Translations under genes and position numbers: made by a program
Part shown: in pieces, positions 16,577 through 24,736 of the stretch
How the letters are laid out: every line of letters starts with the position of its first letter
How positions within the stretch are numbered: position 1 is the first letter of the stretch
Assembly (NCBI RefSeq): GCF_019049325.1
Contig: NZ_JAGMUO010000055.1
Span: 28,251-92,250 of the forward strand
Length of the DNA: 64,000 nucleotides
Direction of reading: 5' to 3'
Source of the DNA: Streptomyces sp. AC512_CC834
GTDB taxonomy: Bacteria; Actinomycetota; Actinomycetes; Streptomycetales; Streptomycetaceae
Notes under the pieces: generated by a model
Told to the model about the DNA's origin: nothing
The model's database searches: none
The model's input: the letters and a program-made list of their open reading frames with translations, nothing else

Positions 16577-16752
16577 CGGAGCGCGCCGCACCCTTCTACT
16601 GCCCCTACTGCGGCGACGAGGACCTGCGTCCGGGTGAGCAGGGCCACGGCGCCTGGGAATGCGCGGCGTGCAACCGCGCATTCCAGTTGAAGTTCGTCGG
16701 GCTGCTGGCCCGGGGGCTTCAGCCCAATCCCACGGGAGGGGAACCGACATGA
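16573..16752 (+). CDS. Small zinc-ribbon protein of the cys operon
   Basis: A 59-residue protein with four paired cysteines, C-x2-C at 10 and 13 (FYCPYCG) and C-x2-C at 30 and 33 (WECAACN), a rubredoxin-like or zinc-ribbon layout. GTG at 16573 overlaps the stop of sir, and its TGA overlaps the ATG of cysH at 16749, so all three are translationally coupled. It is conserved in this position in related Streptomyces as far as I recall. It might donate electrons, bind metal for reductase maturation, or regulate; no function is established. Confidence 0.75.
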   Translation: MTERAAPFYCPYCGDEDLRPGEQGHGAWECAACNRAFQLKFVGLLARGLQPNPTGGEPT

Positions 16753-17459
16753 CCGCGGTTCAGGAAGAGCGTACGACCGAGGACCTCAAGACCCTCGCCG
16801 AGCGGGCGGGCCGTGAGCTGGAGGACGCCTCCGCACTGGAGATCCTCCGCTGGGCCGCCGACACCTTCGGCAGCCGTTTCTGCGTGACCTCCTCGATGGA
16901 GGACGCGGTCGTCGCCCACCTCGCCTCCCGCGCCCTGCCCGGCGTGGACGTGGTGTTCCTCGACACCGGCTACCACTTCCCGGAGACCATCGGCACCCGG
17001 GACGCGGTCGAGGCCGTGATGGACGTGAACGTCATCACGCTCACCCCGCGCCAGACGGTCGCCGAGCAGGACGCCGAGTACGGGCCGAGGCTGCACGACC
17101 GCGACCCCGACCTGTGCTGCGCGCTGCGCAAGGTGAAGCCGCTGGAGGAGGGCCTGAAGGGCTACCAGGCCTGGGCGACCGGGCTGCGCCGCGACGAGTC
17201 CCCGACCCGGGCGAACACTCCGGTCGTCGGCTGGGACGAGAACCGGGGCAAGGTGAAGATTTCCCCCATCGCCAAATGGTCACAGGAAGATGTGGAAACG
17301 TACGTCACCGAGCACGGCGTTCTCACCAACCCGCTGCTGATGGACGGCTATGCCTCCGTGGGCTGCGCGCCCTGCACCCGTCGTGTGCTGGAGGGCGAGG
17401 ACGCCCGCGCCGGACGCTGGGCGGGCCGCTCCAAGACCGAGTGCGGACTGCACGGCTGA
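16749..17459 (+). CDS. cysH: Phosphoadenylyl-/adenylyl-sulfate reductase (CysH)
   Basis: A 236-residue reductase that converts APS or PAPS to sulfite. It has the CC pair at 123-124 (LCCALRKVKPL) and CAPC at 206-209, the four-Cys pattern that binds a [4Fe-4S] cluster in APS-type reductases, plus the C-terminal catalytic ECGLHG. The phosphate-loop equivalent SSMEDAV is at the start. Fe-S-type CysH proteins generally use APS, but an APS kinase is encoded downstream, so the real substrate is open. Its ATG overlaps the stop of the zinc-ribbon gene. Confidence 0.95.
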   Translation: MTAVQEERTTEDLKTLAERAGRELEDASALEILRWAADTFGSRFCVTSSMEDAVVAHLASRALPGVDVVFLDTGYHFPETIGTRDAVEAVMDVNVITLTPRQTVAEQDAEYGPRLHDRDPDLCCALRKVKPLEEGLKGYQAWATGLRRDESPTRANTPVVGWDENRGKVKISPIAKWSQEDVETYVTEHGVLTNPLLMDGYASVGCAPCTRRVLEGEDARAGRWAGRSKTECGLHG

Positions 17460-17532
17460 CATGACGACGACCGCCGGACCGACGACCACCACACCGACGA
17501 CATCCGGACCATCGAGATCCAGGGAGAACCAC

Positions 17533-18069
17533 GTGACGACCGGAGCCACCGTCTGGCTCACGGGGCTGCCCAGCGCCGGCAAGACCACCATCGCCCGCGA
17601 GCTGGCCGACCGCCTGCGCGAGGAGGGCCGACGCGTCGAGCTCCTCGACGGCGACGAGATCCGCGAGTTCCTGTCGGCCGGTCTCGGCTTCGGCCGCGCG
17701 GACCGGCACACCAACGTGCAGCGCATCGGCTTCGTGGCCGAGCTGCTCGCCCGCAACGGCGTCACGGCGCTGGTGCCGGTGATCGCCCCGTACGCGGACA
17801 GCCGGGACGCGGTGCGTGAGCGCCACGAGGCGAACGGCACGGCGTACGTGGAGGTGCACGTGGCCACGCCGGTCGAGGTGTGCTCGGTGCGCGACGTGAA
17901 GGGCCTGTACGCCAAGCAGGCCGCGGGTGAGCTGACGGGGCTCACCGGGGTGGACGACCCGTACGAGGAGCCCGTCAAGCCCGACCTGCGCATCGAGTCG
18001 CAGGACCAGACCGTCCAGGAGTCCGCCGCGGCGGTCCACGCCCTGCTCACCGAAAGGGGACTGGCATGA
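17533..18069 (+). CDS. cysC: Adenylyl-sulfate kinase (CysC)
   Basis: A 178-residue APS kinase: ATP + APS gives PAPS. It has the Walker A loop GLPSAGKTT (about 9-17), the FVAELLARNGVTALVPVIAPY core and the VKGLYAKQAAGELTG lid segment. A GTG start at 17533, preceded by AGGGAG 7 nt upstream, gives the usual length; an ATG at 17461 is possible but would add a Thr/Pro-rich stretch. Its ATGA overlap with cysD at 18066 shows operon coupling. Confidence 0.92.
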   Translation: MTTGATVWLTGLPSAGKTTIARELADRLREEGRRVELLDGDEIREFLSAGLGFGRADRHTNVQRIGFVAELLARNGVTALVPVIAPYADSRDAVRERHEANGTAYVEVHVATPVEVCSVRDVKGLYAKQAAGELTGLTGVDDPYEEPVKPDLRIESQDQTVQESAAAVHALLTERGLA

Positions 18070-19013
18070 CGACGTCCACGACGTCCGCCGCCACGGTGGA
18101 GGAGGGTACGGGCAGCCCGTACACCCTCTCCCACCTCGACGCCCTCGAGTCCGAGGCGGTGCACATCTTCCGTGAGGTGGCGGGTGAGTTCGAGCGGCCG
18201 GTGATCCTCTTCTCCGGCGGCAAGGACTCGATCCTGATGCTGCACCTGGCGCTCAAGGCGTTCGCCCCGGCCGCGGTGCCCTTCTCGCTGCTGCATGTGG
18301 ACACCGGGCACAACTTCCCCGAGGTCCTGGACTACCGCGACCGCGCGGTCGCCCGGCACGGACTGCGGCTGCACGTCGCCTCCGTGCAGGACTACATCGA
18401 CCGCGGTGTGCTCAAGGAACGCCCGGACGGCCTCCGCAATCCGCTGCAGACCCTGCCGCTGACGGAGAAGATCCAGGCGGAGAAGTTCGACGCGGTCTTC
18501 GGCGGCGGACGGCGGGACGAGGAGAAGGCGCGGGCCAAGGAGCGGGTGTTCTCGCTGCGCGACGAGTTCTCCCAGTGGGACCCGCGCCGCCAGCGCCCCG
18601 AACTGTGGAACCTCTACAACGGCCGGCACTCCCCCGGCGAACACGTCCGCGTCTTCCCGCTGTCCAACTGGACCGAGCTGGACGTGTGGCAGTACATCGC
18701 CCGCGAGGGCATCGAACTGCCCGCCATCTACTACGCCCACGAGCGTGAGGTCTTCGCCCGCTCCGGCATGTGGCTGACCGCCGGTGAGTGGGGCGGCCCC
18801 AAGGACGGCGAGGGTGTCGAGAAGCGGCGGGTGCGCTACCGCACCGTCGGCGACATGTCCTGCACCGGCGCCGTCGACTCCGACGCCGACAGCATCGCCA
18901 AGGTGATCACCGAGATCGCCGTCTCCCGCCTCACCGAGCGCGGCGCGACCCGCGCCGACGACAAGATGTCCGAGGCCGCGATGGAAGACCGCAAGCGCGA
19001 GGGGTACTTCTAG
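18066..19013 (+). CDS. cysD: Sulfate adenylyltransferase subunit 2 (CysD)
   Basis: A 315-residue PP-loop ATP pyrophosphatase that makes APS from ATP and sulfate with CysN. SGGKDS is present in FSGGKDSILMLHLALKAF, and the C-terminal half has the family segments WTELDVWQYIAREGIELP and CTGAVDSDADSIAKVI. It is translationally coupled to cysC; cysN starts 3 nt after its stop. Probably cytosolic and active as a CysDN complex. Confidence 0.96.
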   Translation: MTTSTTSAATVEEGTGSPYTLSHLDALESEAVHIFREVAGEFERPVILFSGGKDSILMLHLALKAFAPAAVPFSLLHVDTGHNFPEVLDYRDRAVARHGLRLHVASVQDYIDRGVLKERPDGLRNPLQTLPLTEKIQAEKFDAVFGGGRRDEEKARAKERVFSLRDEFSQWDPRRQRPELWNLYNGRHSPGEHVRVFPLSNWTELDVWQYIAREGIELPAIYYAHEREVFARSGMWLTAGEWGGPKDGEGVEKRRVRYRTVGDMSCTGAVDSDADSIAKVITEIAVSRLTERGATRADDKMSEAAMEDRKREGYF

Positions 19014-19015
19014 CC

Positions 19016-20470
19016 ATGACCAGCACCACCGAACCCACCGAACCCTCCCGGCCCACCGGCCCCGCCACCGGCCCCGCCACCGGCCCCGCCACCGGCCCCG
19101 ACACCGCTGTCGAGTCCGCCGGGTCCGTCGAGCCCGCCGGGGCGTTGGCAGCCTGGCAGTTGTCGGAGACGACCCTGCTGCGGTTCGCCACCGCCGGGTC
19201 GGTCGACGACGGCAAGTCCACGCTGGTGGGGCGTCTGCTGCACGACTCGAAGTCGGTGCTGACCGACCAGTTGGAGGCCGTCGAGCGCGCCTCCGCCAGC
19301 CGCGGCCAGGACGCCCCCGACCTCGCGCTGCTCACCGACGGCCTGCGCGCCGAGCGGGAGCAGGGCATCACCATCGACGTGGCCTACCGCTACTTCGCCA
19401 CCCCGCGCCGCCGGTTCATCCTGGCCGACACCCCCGGGCACGTGCAGTACACCCGGAACATGGTCACCGGCGCCTCCACCGCCGAGCTGACCGTCATCCT
19501 CGTCGACGCCCGCAACGGCGTCGTCGAGCAGACCCGCCGGCACGCCGCGATCGCCGCCCTGCTGCGCGTCCCGCACGTCGTCCTGGCCGTCAACAAAATG
19601 GACCTGGTCGACTACCGGGAACCCGTCTTCGCCGCCATCGCGAAGGAGTTCACCGCCTACGCCACCGAGCTGGGCGTCCCCGAGGTCACCGCCATCCCCA
19701 TCTCCGCCCTCGCCGGGGACAACGTGGTGGAACCCTCCGCGGTCATGGACTGGTACGGCGGCCCCACCGTCCTGGAACACCTGGAGACCGTCCCGGTCAG
19801 CCACGACCTCGCACACTGCCACGCCCGGCTGCCCGTGCAGTACGTGATCCGGCCCCGCACCGCCGAGCACCCCGACTACCGCGGCTACGCCGGCCAGATC
19901 GCCGCCGGCACCTTCCGCATCGGCGACGAGGTCACCGTCCTGCCCTCGGGCCGCACCTCGAAGGTCTCCGGCATCGACCTGCTCGGCACACCCGTCGACG
20001 CCGCCTGGACGCCGCAGTCGGTCACCCTGCTGCTGGAGGACGACATCGACGTCTCCCGCGGCGACCTCATCGTGCCCCGCCAGGACGCCCCGGCCACCAG
20101 CCAGGACGTCGAGGCCACCGTCTGCCACGTCGCCGACGCCCCCCTCACCGTCGGCCACCGCGTGCTCCTCAAGCACGGCACCCGCACCGTCAAGGCCATC
20201 GTCAAGGACATCCCCGCCCGCCTCACCCTCGACGACCTGTCCCTGCACCCCCACCCCGGACAGCTCGCCGCCAACGACATCGGCCGCGTCAAGATCCGCA
20301 CCGCCGAGCCGCTGCCCGCCGACTCCTACGCCGACTCCCGCCGCACCGGGTCCTTCATCCTCATCGACCCCAGCGACGGCACGACCCTCACCGCCGGCAT
20401 GGCAGGCGAGTCCTTCGCCGCACCCGAACCCGTCAACGACCCGGCAGACGACGACGGATGGGACTTCTGA
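19016..20470 (+). CDS. cysN: Sulfate adenylyltransferase subunit 1 (CysN)
   Basis: A 484-residue EF-Tu-like GTPase that drives APS synthesis by CysD. G1 is GSVDDGKST, G3 is DTPGHVQYTRNM and G4 is NKMD. Two beta-barrel domains follow. The N-terminus before the GTPase carries a low-complexity insert with about four copies of a 12-bp unit (19054-19100, Pro-Ala-Thr-Gly), absent from typical CysN proteins. ATG at 19016 is the natural start after cysD. Confidence 0.95.
   Translation: MTSTTEPTEPSRPTGPATGPATGPATGPDTAVESAGSVEPAGALAAWQLSETTLLRFATAGSVDDGKSTLVGRLLHDSKSVLTDQLEAVERASASRGQDAPDLALLTDGLRAEREQGITIDVAYRYFATPRRRFILADTPGHVQYTRNMVTGASTAELTVILVDARNGVVEQTRRHAAIAALLRVPHVVLAVNKMDLVDYREPVFAAIAKEFTAYATELGVPEVTAIPISALAGDNVVEPSAVMDWYGGPTVLEHLETVPVSHDLAHCHARLPVQYVIRPRTAEHPDYRGYAGQIAAGTFRIGDEVTVLPSGRTSKVSGIDLLGTPVDAAWTPQSVTLLLEDDIDVSRGDLIVPRQDAPATSQDVEATVCHVADAPLTVGHRVLLKHGTRTVKAIVKDIPARLTLDDLSLHPHPGQLAANDIGRVKIRTAEPLPADSYADSRRTGSFILIDPSDGTTLTAGMAGESFAAPEPVNDPADDDGWDF
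19054..19100 (+). repeat. 12-bp in-frame repeats in cysN
   Basis: CACCGGCCCCGC recurs four times (starts at 19054, 19066, 19078, 19090), the last with one change. It encodes a Pro-Ala-Thr-Gly run at the N-terminus, before the GTPase core, so length changes would probably be tolerated. Confidence 0.8.
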
Positions 20471-20472
20471 AC

Positions 20473-20577
20473 ATGAACTCCCCCGACGTCTACTCCACGT
20501 TCGCCAAGGAGGGCGGCCGCGTCGGCAGCGGTGCTCTCGGCAGCGGACAGGGCGGAGTGGCGCGATGTGCGCGTTGA
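20473..20577 (+). CDS. Possible 34-residue ORF after cysN
   Basis: ATG at 20473, two nucleotides after the cysN stop, opens MNSPDVYSTFAKEGGRVGSG. It ends at 20577. It has no ribosome site of its own but could be read by coupling. I do not recognise the product and cannot rule out a chance frame. Confidence 0.3.
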   Translation: MNSPDVYSTFAKEGGRVGSGALGSGQGGVARCAR

Positions 20578-20654
20578 CGTACGCGCACTGCCCGCGCGCC
20601 CTCGCCCGCCACCCGCACAGCCGAAGACCTGCCGACCTCCCGGCCACGACCTGA
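20565..20654 (+). CDS. Possible Cys-containing leader peptide before the ABC genes
   Basis: A 29-residue ORF starting MCALTYAHCPRALARHP with GGCGGAG about 9 nt upstream and Cys codons at positions 2 and 9. It lies 55 bp before the solute-binding gene. A cysteine-responsive leader would fit the sulfur context, but it does not match the leader before sir and the evidence is thin. Confidence 0.35.
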   Translation: MCALTYAHCPRALARHPHSRRPADLPATT

Positions 20655-20709
20655 CACCTCGGACGAACCGACAGGCGTGAGAGCCGGACCAACGAGAGGA
20701 ACACCTCCC

Positions 20710-21813
20710 GTGCCTGCCACCACCGCCCTGCGCCGCACCCTGGCGGTCATAGCCGCGCTCCCCCTCCTGGCCCTGGCCGGGTGCGGGTACGGCTCCCAGG
20801 CCAAGGACGACGACACCGTCAAGATCGCGGCGGGTGCGGAGAAGATCGACGGTCTCGACTCCGTCCGGATCGGCTACTTCGGCAACATCACCCACGCCAC
20901 GGCGCTGGTCGGCAACCAGAAGGGCTTCTTCCAAAAGGAGCTGGGCGCCACCGAGGCCAAGTACGCCGCCTTCAACGCGGGCCCCTCCGAGATCGAGGCA
21001 CTGAACTCCGGCTCCATCGACATCGGCTGGATCGGCCCCTCCCCCTCGATCAACGGCTACACCAAGTCCGGCGGCAAGAACCTGCGCATCATCGGCGGCT
21101 CCGCCTCCGGCGGCGTGAAACTCGTGGTCAACCCCGACAAGATCAAAACCCTGGACGACCTCAAGGGCAAGCGCATCGCCACCCCCCAGCTCGGCAACAC
21201 CCAGGACGTCGCCTTCCTCAACTGGATCGCCGAACAGGGCTGGAACGTCGACGCGCAGAGCGGCAAGGGCGACGTGACGGTCGTACGCAGCGACAACAAG
21301 GTCACCCCCGACGCCTACGAGGCCGGCTCCCTGGACGGCGCCTGGGTGCCCGAGCCGACCGCCTCCAGGCTCGTCGCCGAGGGCGGCAAGGTACTGCTCG
21401 ACGAGTCGACGCTGTGGCCGGACAAGAAGTTCGTGATCACGAACATCGTCGTGTCGCAGAAGTTCCTCAAGGAGCACCCCAAGGCCGTCGAGGCCGTACT
21501 CAAGGCCTCCGTCGACACCAACGAATGGATCAAGGCCAACCCCGGCCAGGCCAAGGCCGCGGCCAACAAGCAACTGGAGAAGGACACCGGCAAGGCCCTG
21601 CCCGCCGACATCCTCGACCCGGCATGGAAATCGATCCAGGTCACCGACGACCCACTGGCCGCCACCCTCGACGCCGAGGCCGAGCACGCCGTGAAGGCCG
21701 GCCTGCTGGACAAGCCGAACCTGGACGGCATCTACGACCTCACCCTGCTCAACAAGGTCCTCAAGGCCAAGGGCCAACCCACCGTCGACGACGCCGGACT
21801 CGGCACGAAGTAG
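20710..21813 (+). CDS. ssuA: ABC transporter substrate-binding lipoprotein, sulfonate/taurine type
   Basis: A 367-residue lipoprotein. The signal peptide ends in the lipobox LALAGC (Cys at about 24). The mature part is a SsuA/TauA-like periplasmic-binding fold with the segments SIDIGWIGPSPSING and IATPQLGNTQDVAFLNW. A GTG start at 20710 with GAGAGGA upstream is chosen. The next two genes encode its ATPase and permease, and its position in the cys operon points to sulfonates or sulfate esters as ligands. The exact ligand is not determinable. Confidence 0.85.
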   Translation: MPATTALRRTLAVIAALPLLALAGCGYGSQAKDDDTVKIAAGAEKIDGLDSVRIGYFGNITHATALVGNQKGFFQKELGATEAKYAAFNAGPSEIEALNSGSIDIGWIGPSPSINGYTKSGGKNLRIIGGSASGGVKLVVNPDKIKTLDDLKGKRIATPQLGNTQDVAFLNWIAEQGWNVDAQSGKGDVTVVRSDNKVTPDAYEAGSLDGAWVPEPTASRLVAEGGKVLLDESTLWPDKKFVITNIVVSQKFLKEHPKAVEAVLKASVDTNEWIKANPGQAKAAANKQLEKDTGKALPADILDPAWKSIQVTDDPLAATLDAEAEHAVKAGLLDKPNLDGIYDLTLLNKVLKAKGQPTVDDAGLGTK

Positions 21814-21879
21814 ACCCGCAACCGCCCCCGCGACAGTCCCCCGCAACCGCCCCGCATCCGTCCCCAGGAGGTGACGACC

Positions 21880-22689
21880 ATGACCACGACCACGCCCACG
21901 ACCACGCCCCCCATCGCCGAGGCCGCCGACGGCAGCGAGTCGGCCACGCCCGCCGCCCGGATCGAGCACGTCTCGAAGTCGTTCGCGGGCCCCGCCGGGC
22001 AGCAGCTCGTACTGGACGACATCAGCCTCGACGTCGCACCCGGCGAGTTCGTCACCCTCCTGGGAGCCTCCGGCTGCGGCAAGTCCACCCTGCTCAATCT
22101 GGTGGCCGGCCTCGACAAACCCACCACCGGCGCCATCACCACCGACGGACGCCCCGCCCTGATGTTCCAGGAGCATGCCCTCTTCCCCTGGCTCACCGCC
22201 GGCAAGAACATCGAACTCGCCCTCAGGCTGCGCGGCGTACCCAAGTCGGAACGCCGCGACAAGGCCGAGGAACTGCTCGAACTCGTCCGGCTGAAGGGCG
22301 CCCACGGCAAGCGGGTGCACGAACTGTCCGGCGGAATGCGCCAGCGGGTCGCGATGGCCCGCGCGCTGGCCCAGGAGAGCAGGCTGCTCCTGATGGACGA
22401 GCCGTTCGCGGCCCTCGACGCCATCACACGCGACGTGCTGCACGACGAACTGACCCGCATCTGGCGCGAGACACGGCTGTCCGTCCTGTTCGTCACCCAC
22501 AACGTCCGCGAGGCCGTCCGCCTCGCCGAGCGCGTGGTGCTGCTGTCCTCCCGGCCCGGACGCGTGGCACGCCAGTGGACCGTCGGCATCCCGCAGCCCC
22601 GCCGCATCGAGGACACCGCCGTCGCGGAGCTGTCCGTCGAGATCACCGAAGAACTGCGTGGGGAGATCCGCCGACATGGCCAGCACTGA
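21880..22689 (+). CDS. ssuB: ABC transporter ATP-binding protein, sulfonate/taurine type
   Basis: A 269-residue ATPase with Walker A GASGCGKST, the signature LSGGMRQRVAMARAL and Walker B LLLMDEPFAALD, followed by the switch His (FVTHN). ATG at 21880 is chosen because AGGAGGTG lies 6 nt upstream; GTG at 21871 is part of that ribosome site. The 5' end is Thr-rich. It forms the transporter with the flanking ssuA- and ssuC-like products. Confidence 0.93.
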   Translation: MTTTTPTTTPPIAEAADGSESATPAARIEHVSKSFAGPAGQQLVLDDISLDVAPGEFVTLLGASGCGKSTLLNLVAGLDKPTTGAITTDGRPALMFQEHALFPWLTAGKNIELALRLRGVPKSERRDKAEELLELVRLKGAHGKRVHELSGGMRQRVAMARALAQESRLLLMDEPFAALDAITRDVLHDELTRIWRETRLSVLFVTHNVREAVRLAERVVLLSSRPGRVARQWTVGIPQPRRIEDTAVAELSVEITEELRGEIRRHGQH

Positions 22690-23587
22690 CACGACGCGTC
22701 CCGCCGAGGGCGCGGGCCCGAAGGACGGCGGCGATCTCGCCGGTCTGGAGGCGGGCCTGGACGCGCTGGAGTCGGTGCAGCAGGGACGCACGCCGCTGCG
22801 GCAGACCTTCGTGGAGAAGATCCTGCCGCCCACCGTCGCCGTACTGCTGGTGCTGGCCGTGTGGCAGGCACTGGTGTCGTTCAAGATCGTGGACGATCCG
22901 ACCAAGCTGCCCGCACCCTCCGACGTGTGGAACGTCGTCCACCAGGCCTGGCTCCAGGGCGAACTGCTCGGCTACATCTGGACCAGCGTCTCCCGCGGCC
23001 TGCTCGGCTTCTTCTTCGCCCTCCTGATCGGCACCCCGCTGGGACTGCTGGTGGCACGGGTGAAGTTCATCCGCGCGGCGATCGGCCCGATCCTGTCCGG
23101 CCTCCAGTCCCTGCCCTCGGTCGCCTGGGTACCGCCCGCCGTGATCTGGCTGGGCCTGAACAACACGATGATGTACGCCGTCATCCTCCTCGGCGCCGTC
23201 CCCTCCATCGCCAACGGCCTGGTCTCCGGCGTCGACCAGGTCTCCCCGCTCTTCCTCCGCGCCGGCCGCACCCTCGGCGCCACGGGGCTGAAGGGCACCT
23301 GGCACATCGTGCTGCCCGCCGCACTGCCCGGCTACGTCGCCGGCCTCAAACAGGGCTGGGCCTTCTCCTGGCGCTCACTCATGGCCGCCGAGATCATCGC
23401 CTCCTTCCCCGACCTCGGCATCGGCCTCGGACAATTGCTGGAGAACGGCCGCAACGCCAGCGACATGGCCATGGTCTTCGAGGCCATCCTGCTCATCCTC
23501 ACCGTCGGCATCGCCATCGACCTGCTCATCTTCAGCCCGCTGGAGCGCTGGGTACTGCGCAGCCGCGGCCTGCTGGTGAAGAGCTGA
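22676..23587 (+). CDS. ssuC: ABC transporter permease, sulfonate/taurine type
   Basis: A 303-residue permease with about six transmembrane segments, beginning VAVLLVLAVWQALVSFKIV, and the EAA-type loop with GATGLKGTWHIVLPAALPGY. The start at 22676 overlaps the end of the ATPase gene by 14 bp. The N-terminal 45 residues are charged and cytosolic. Confidence 0.92.
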   Translation: MASTDTTRPAEGAGPKDGGDLAGLEAGLDALESVQQGRTPLRQTFVEKILPPTVAVLLVLAVWQALVSFKIVDDPTKLPAPSDVWNVVHQAWLQGELLGYIWTSVSRGLLGFFFALLIGTPLGLLVARVKFIRAAIGPILSGLQSLPSVAWVPPAVIWLGLNNTMMYAVILLGAVPSIANGLVSGVDQVSPLFLRAGRTLGATGLKGTWHIVLPAALPGYVAGLKQGWAFSWRSLMAAEIIASFPDLGIGLGQLLENGRNASDMAMVFEAILLILTVGIAIDLLIFSPLERWVLRSRGLLVKS

Positions 23588-23595
23588 GGCGCCGC

Positions 23596-24366
23596 ATGCA
23601 CCGTCCGGTCCGCACCCTCCGTCCCGCCCGGCCCGTCCTTCTGGTCGTCGCCCACGGCAGCCGCGACGCGCGGCACGCCGCGACCGTGCACGCCCTGGTC
23701 CGCCGGGTGCGGGCGCTGCGCCCGGACGTACGGGTGGAGACCGGCTTCCTGGACTTCAACGTCCCCTCGGTGCAGGGCGTGCTGGAGTCCCTGGACGCGG
23801 AGGGGGTGCGGGACGTGGTGGCGCTGCCGCTGCTGCTGACCCGCGCCTTCCACGCCAAGTCGGACATCCCGGCGGTCCTCGCGGACGCGCCGCCGCGCCT
23901 GCGGATCCGGCAGGCCGAGGTGCTGGGCCCCTCGCCGCTGCTGCTGTCGGCGCTGGAGCGGCGGCTGTACGAGGCGGGCCTCACGCCCGCCGACAAGTCC
24001 TCGACCGGGGTCGTACTGGCCTCGGCGGGGTCCTCCGACCCGGAGGCGATCGCAGTGATCGCTGATATCGCGCGGGAGTGGCGGCACACCGGTTGGTGCG
24101 CCGTGCGGCCTGCGTTCGCCTCCGCATCCCTTCCGCGCACCGAGGACGCCGTACGGCGGTTGCGGGCGCTGGGCTGTGCGCGCGTCGCCGTCGCCCCGTA
24201 CGTCCTGGCGCCCGGCTTCCTGCCGGACCGTATCGCGCGGGGCGCGGCCGGGGCGGACGTGCTGGCGGACGTCCTGGGCCCCTCGCCGGAGGTGGCGCGG
24301 GTCCTGCTGGAGCGGTACGACGCGGCGCGGATGCCGGTGGCGGTGTCGGTGGCGGTCGGGGCCTGA
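23596..24366 (+). CDS. Sirohydrochlorin chelatase (CbiX/SirB-like)
   Basis: A 256-residue chelatase of the CbiX/SirB family, with two related halves. The catalytic His is in VVAHGSRD at the start of the first half, and the second half repeats the fold (VVLASAGSSDPEA). It would insert Fe(II), or Co(II), into sirohydrochlorin, giving the siroheme needed by the sulfite reductase of the same operon. ATG at 23596 is 8 nt after the permease stop, so it closes the operon before a hairpin. Confidence 0.9.
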   Translation: MHRPVRTLRPARPVLLVVAHGSRDARHAATVHALVRRVRALRPDVRVETGFLDFNVPSVQGVLESLDAEGVRDVVALPLLLTRAFHAKSDIPAVLADAPPRLRIRQAEVLGPSPLLLSALERRLYEAGLTPADKSSTGVVLASAGSSDPEAIAVIADIAREWRHTGWCAVRPAFASASLPRTEDAVRRLRALGCARVAVAPYVLAPGFLPDRIARGAAGADVLADVLGPSPEVARVLLERYDAARMPVAVSVAVGA

Positions 24367-24379
24367 CGGCACGAGAAGA

Positions 24380-24410
24380 CCGTCGTGCCCCGTGGGGGTG
24401 GGCACGACGG
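24380..24410 (+). terminator. Hairpin terminator of the sulfur operon
   Basis: CCGTCGTGCCC (24380-24390) pairs with GGGCACGACGG (24400-24410) around a 9-nt loop, 13 bp after the chelatase stop. The remaining gap to the MMPL gene (24411-24736) contains an AT-rich patch near 24480-24530, probably the next promoter; I see no gene in it. Confidence 0.8.
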
Positions 24411-24736
24411 CCGGGTCCGCGGCGGGCGGACGTGCGCGCCACTCTCGCCGATGCGACGTGCGGGGTTCAACCACTTCACGCGCCTGTGACTTAATCAACA
24501 ACTTTTCAAATGAGCGCCGACGCGGCACCGCACCCCTGATCCGAGGCCCCCGGAAATCCCGGTAGATGTAAGGGGCCGGTGTCCTCCTCAGCGGTGAGCG
24601 CGGCGATACGGAGGGATGAGCCGGCGCCCTCGTACGTCACCGGAGAGCACGACGCCACGACCTTATGCGGGCCATACCTTCGAAACGCGAGGTGGCGGCA
24701 GGGGGCCGGCACCGCTCACGAGGGGGCAGGCCCGTC

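Noticed and set aside
22861..23595. N-terminal extension of the chelatase frame over the permease gene
   Set aside because: The extension is Arg/Pro-rich and shadows the permease in another frame; the real start is ATG 23596 with the HGS motif just after.
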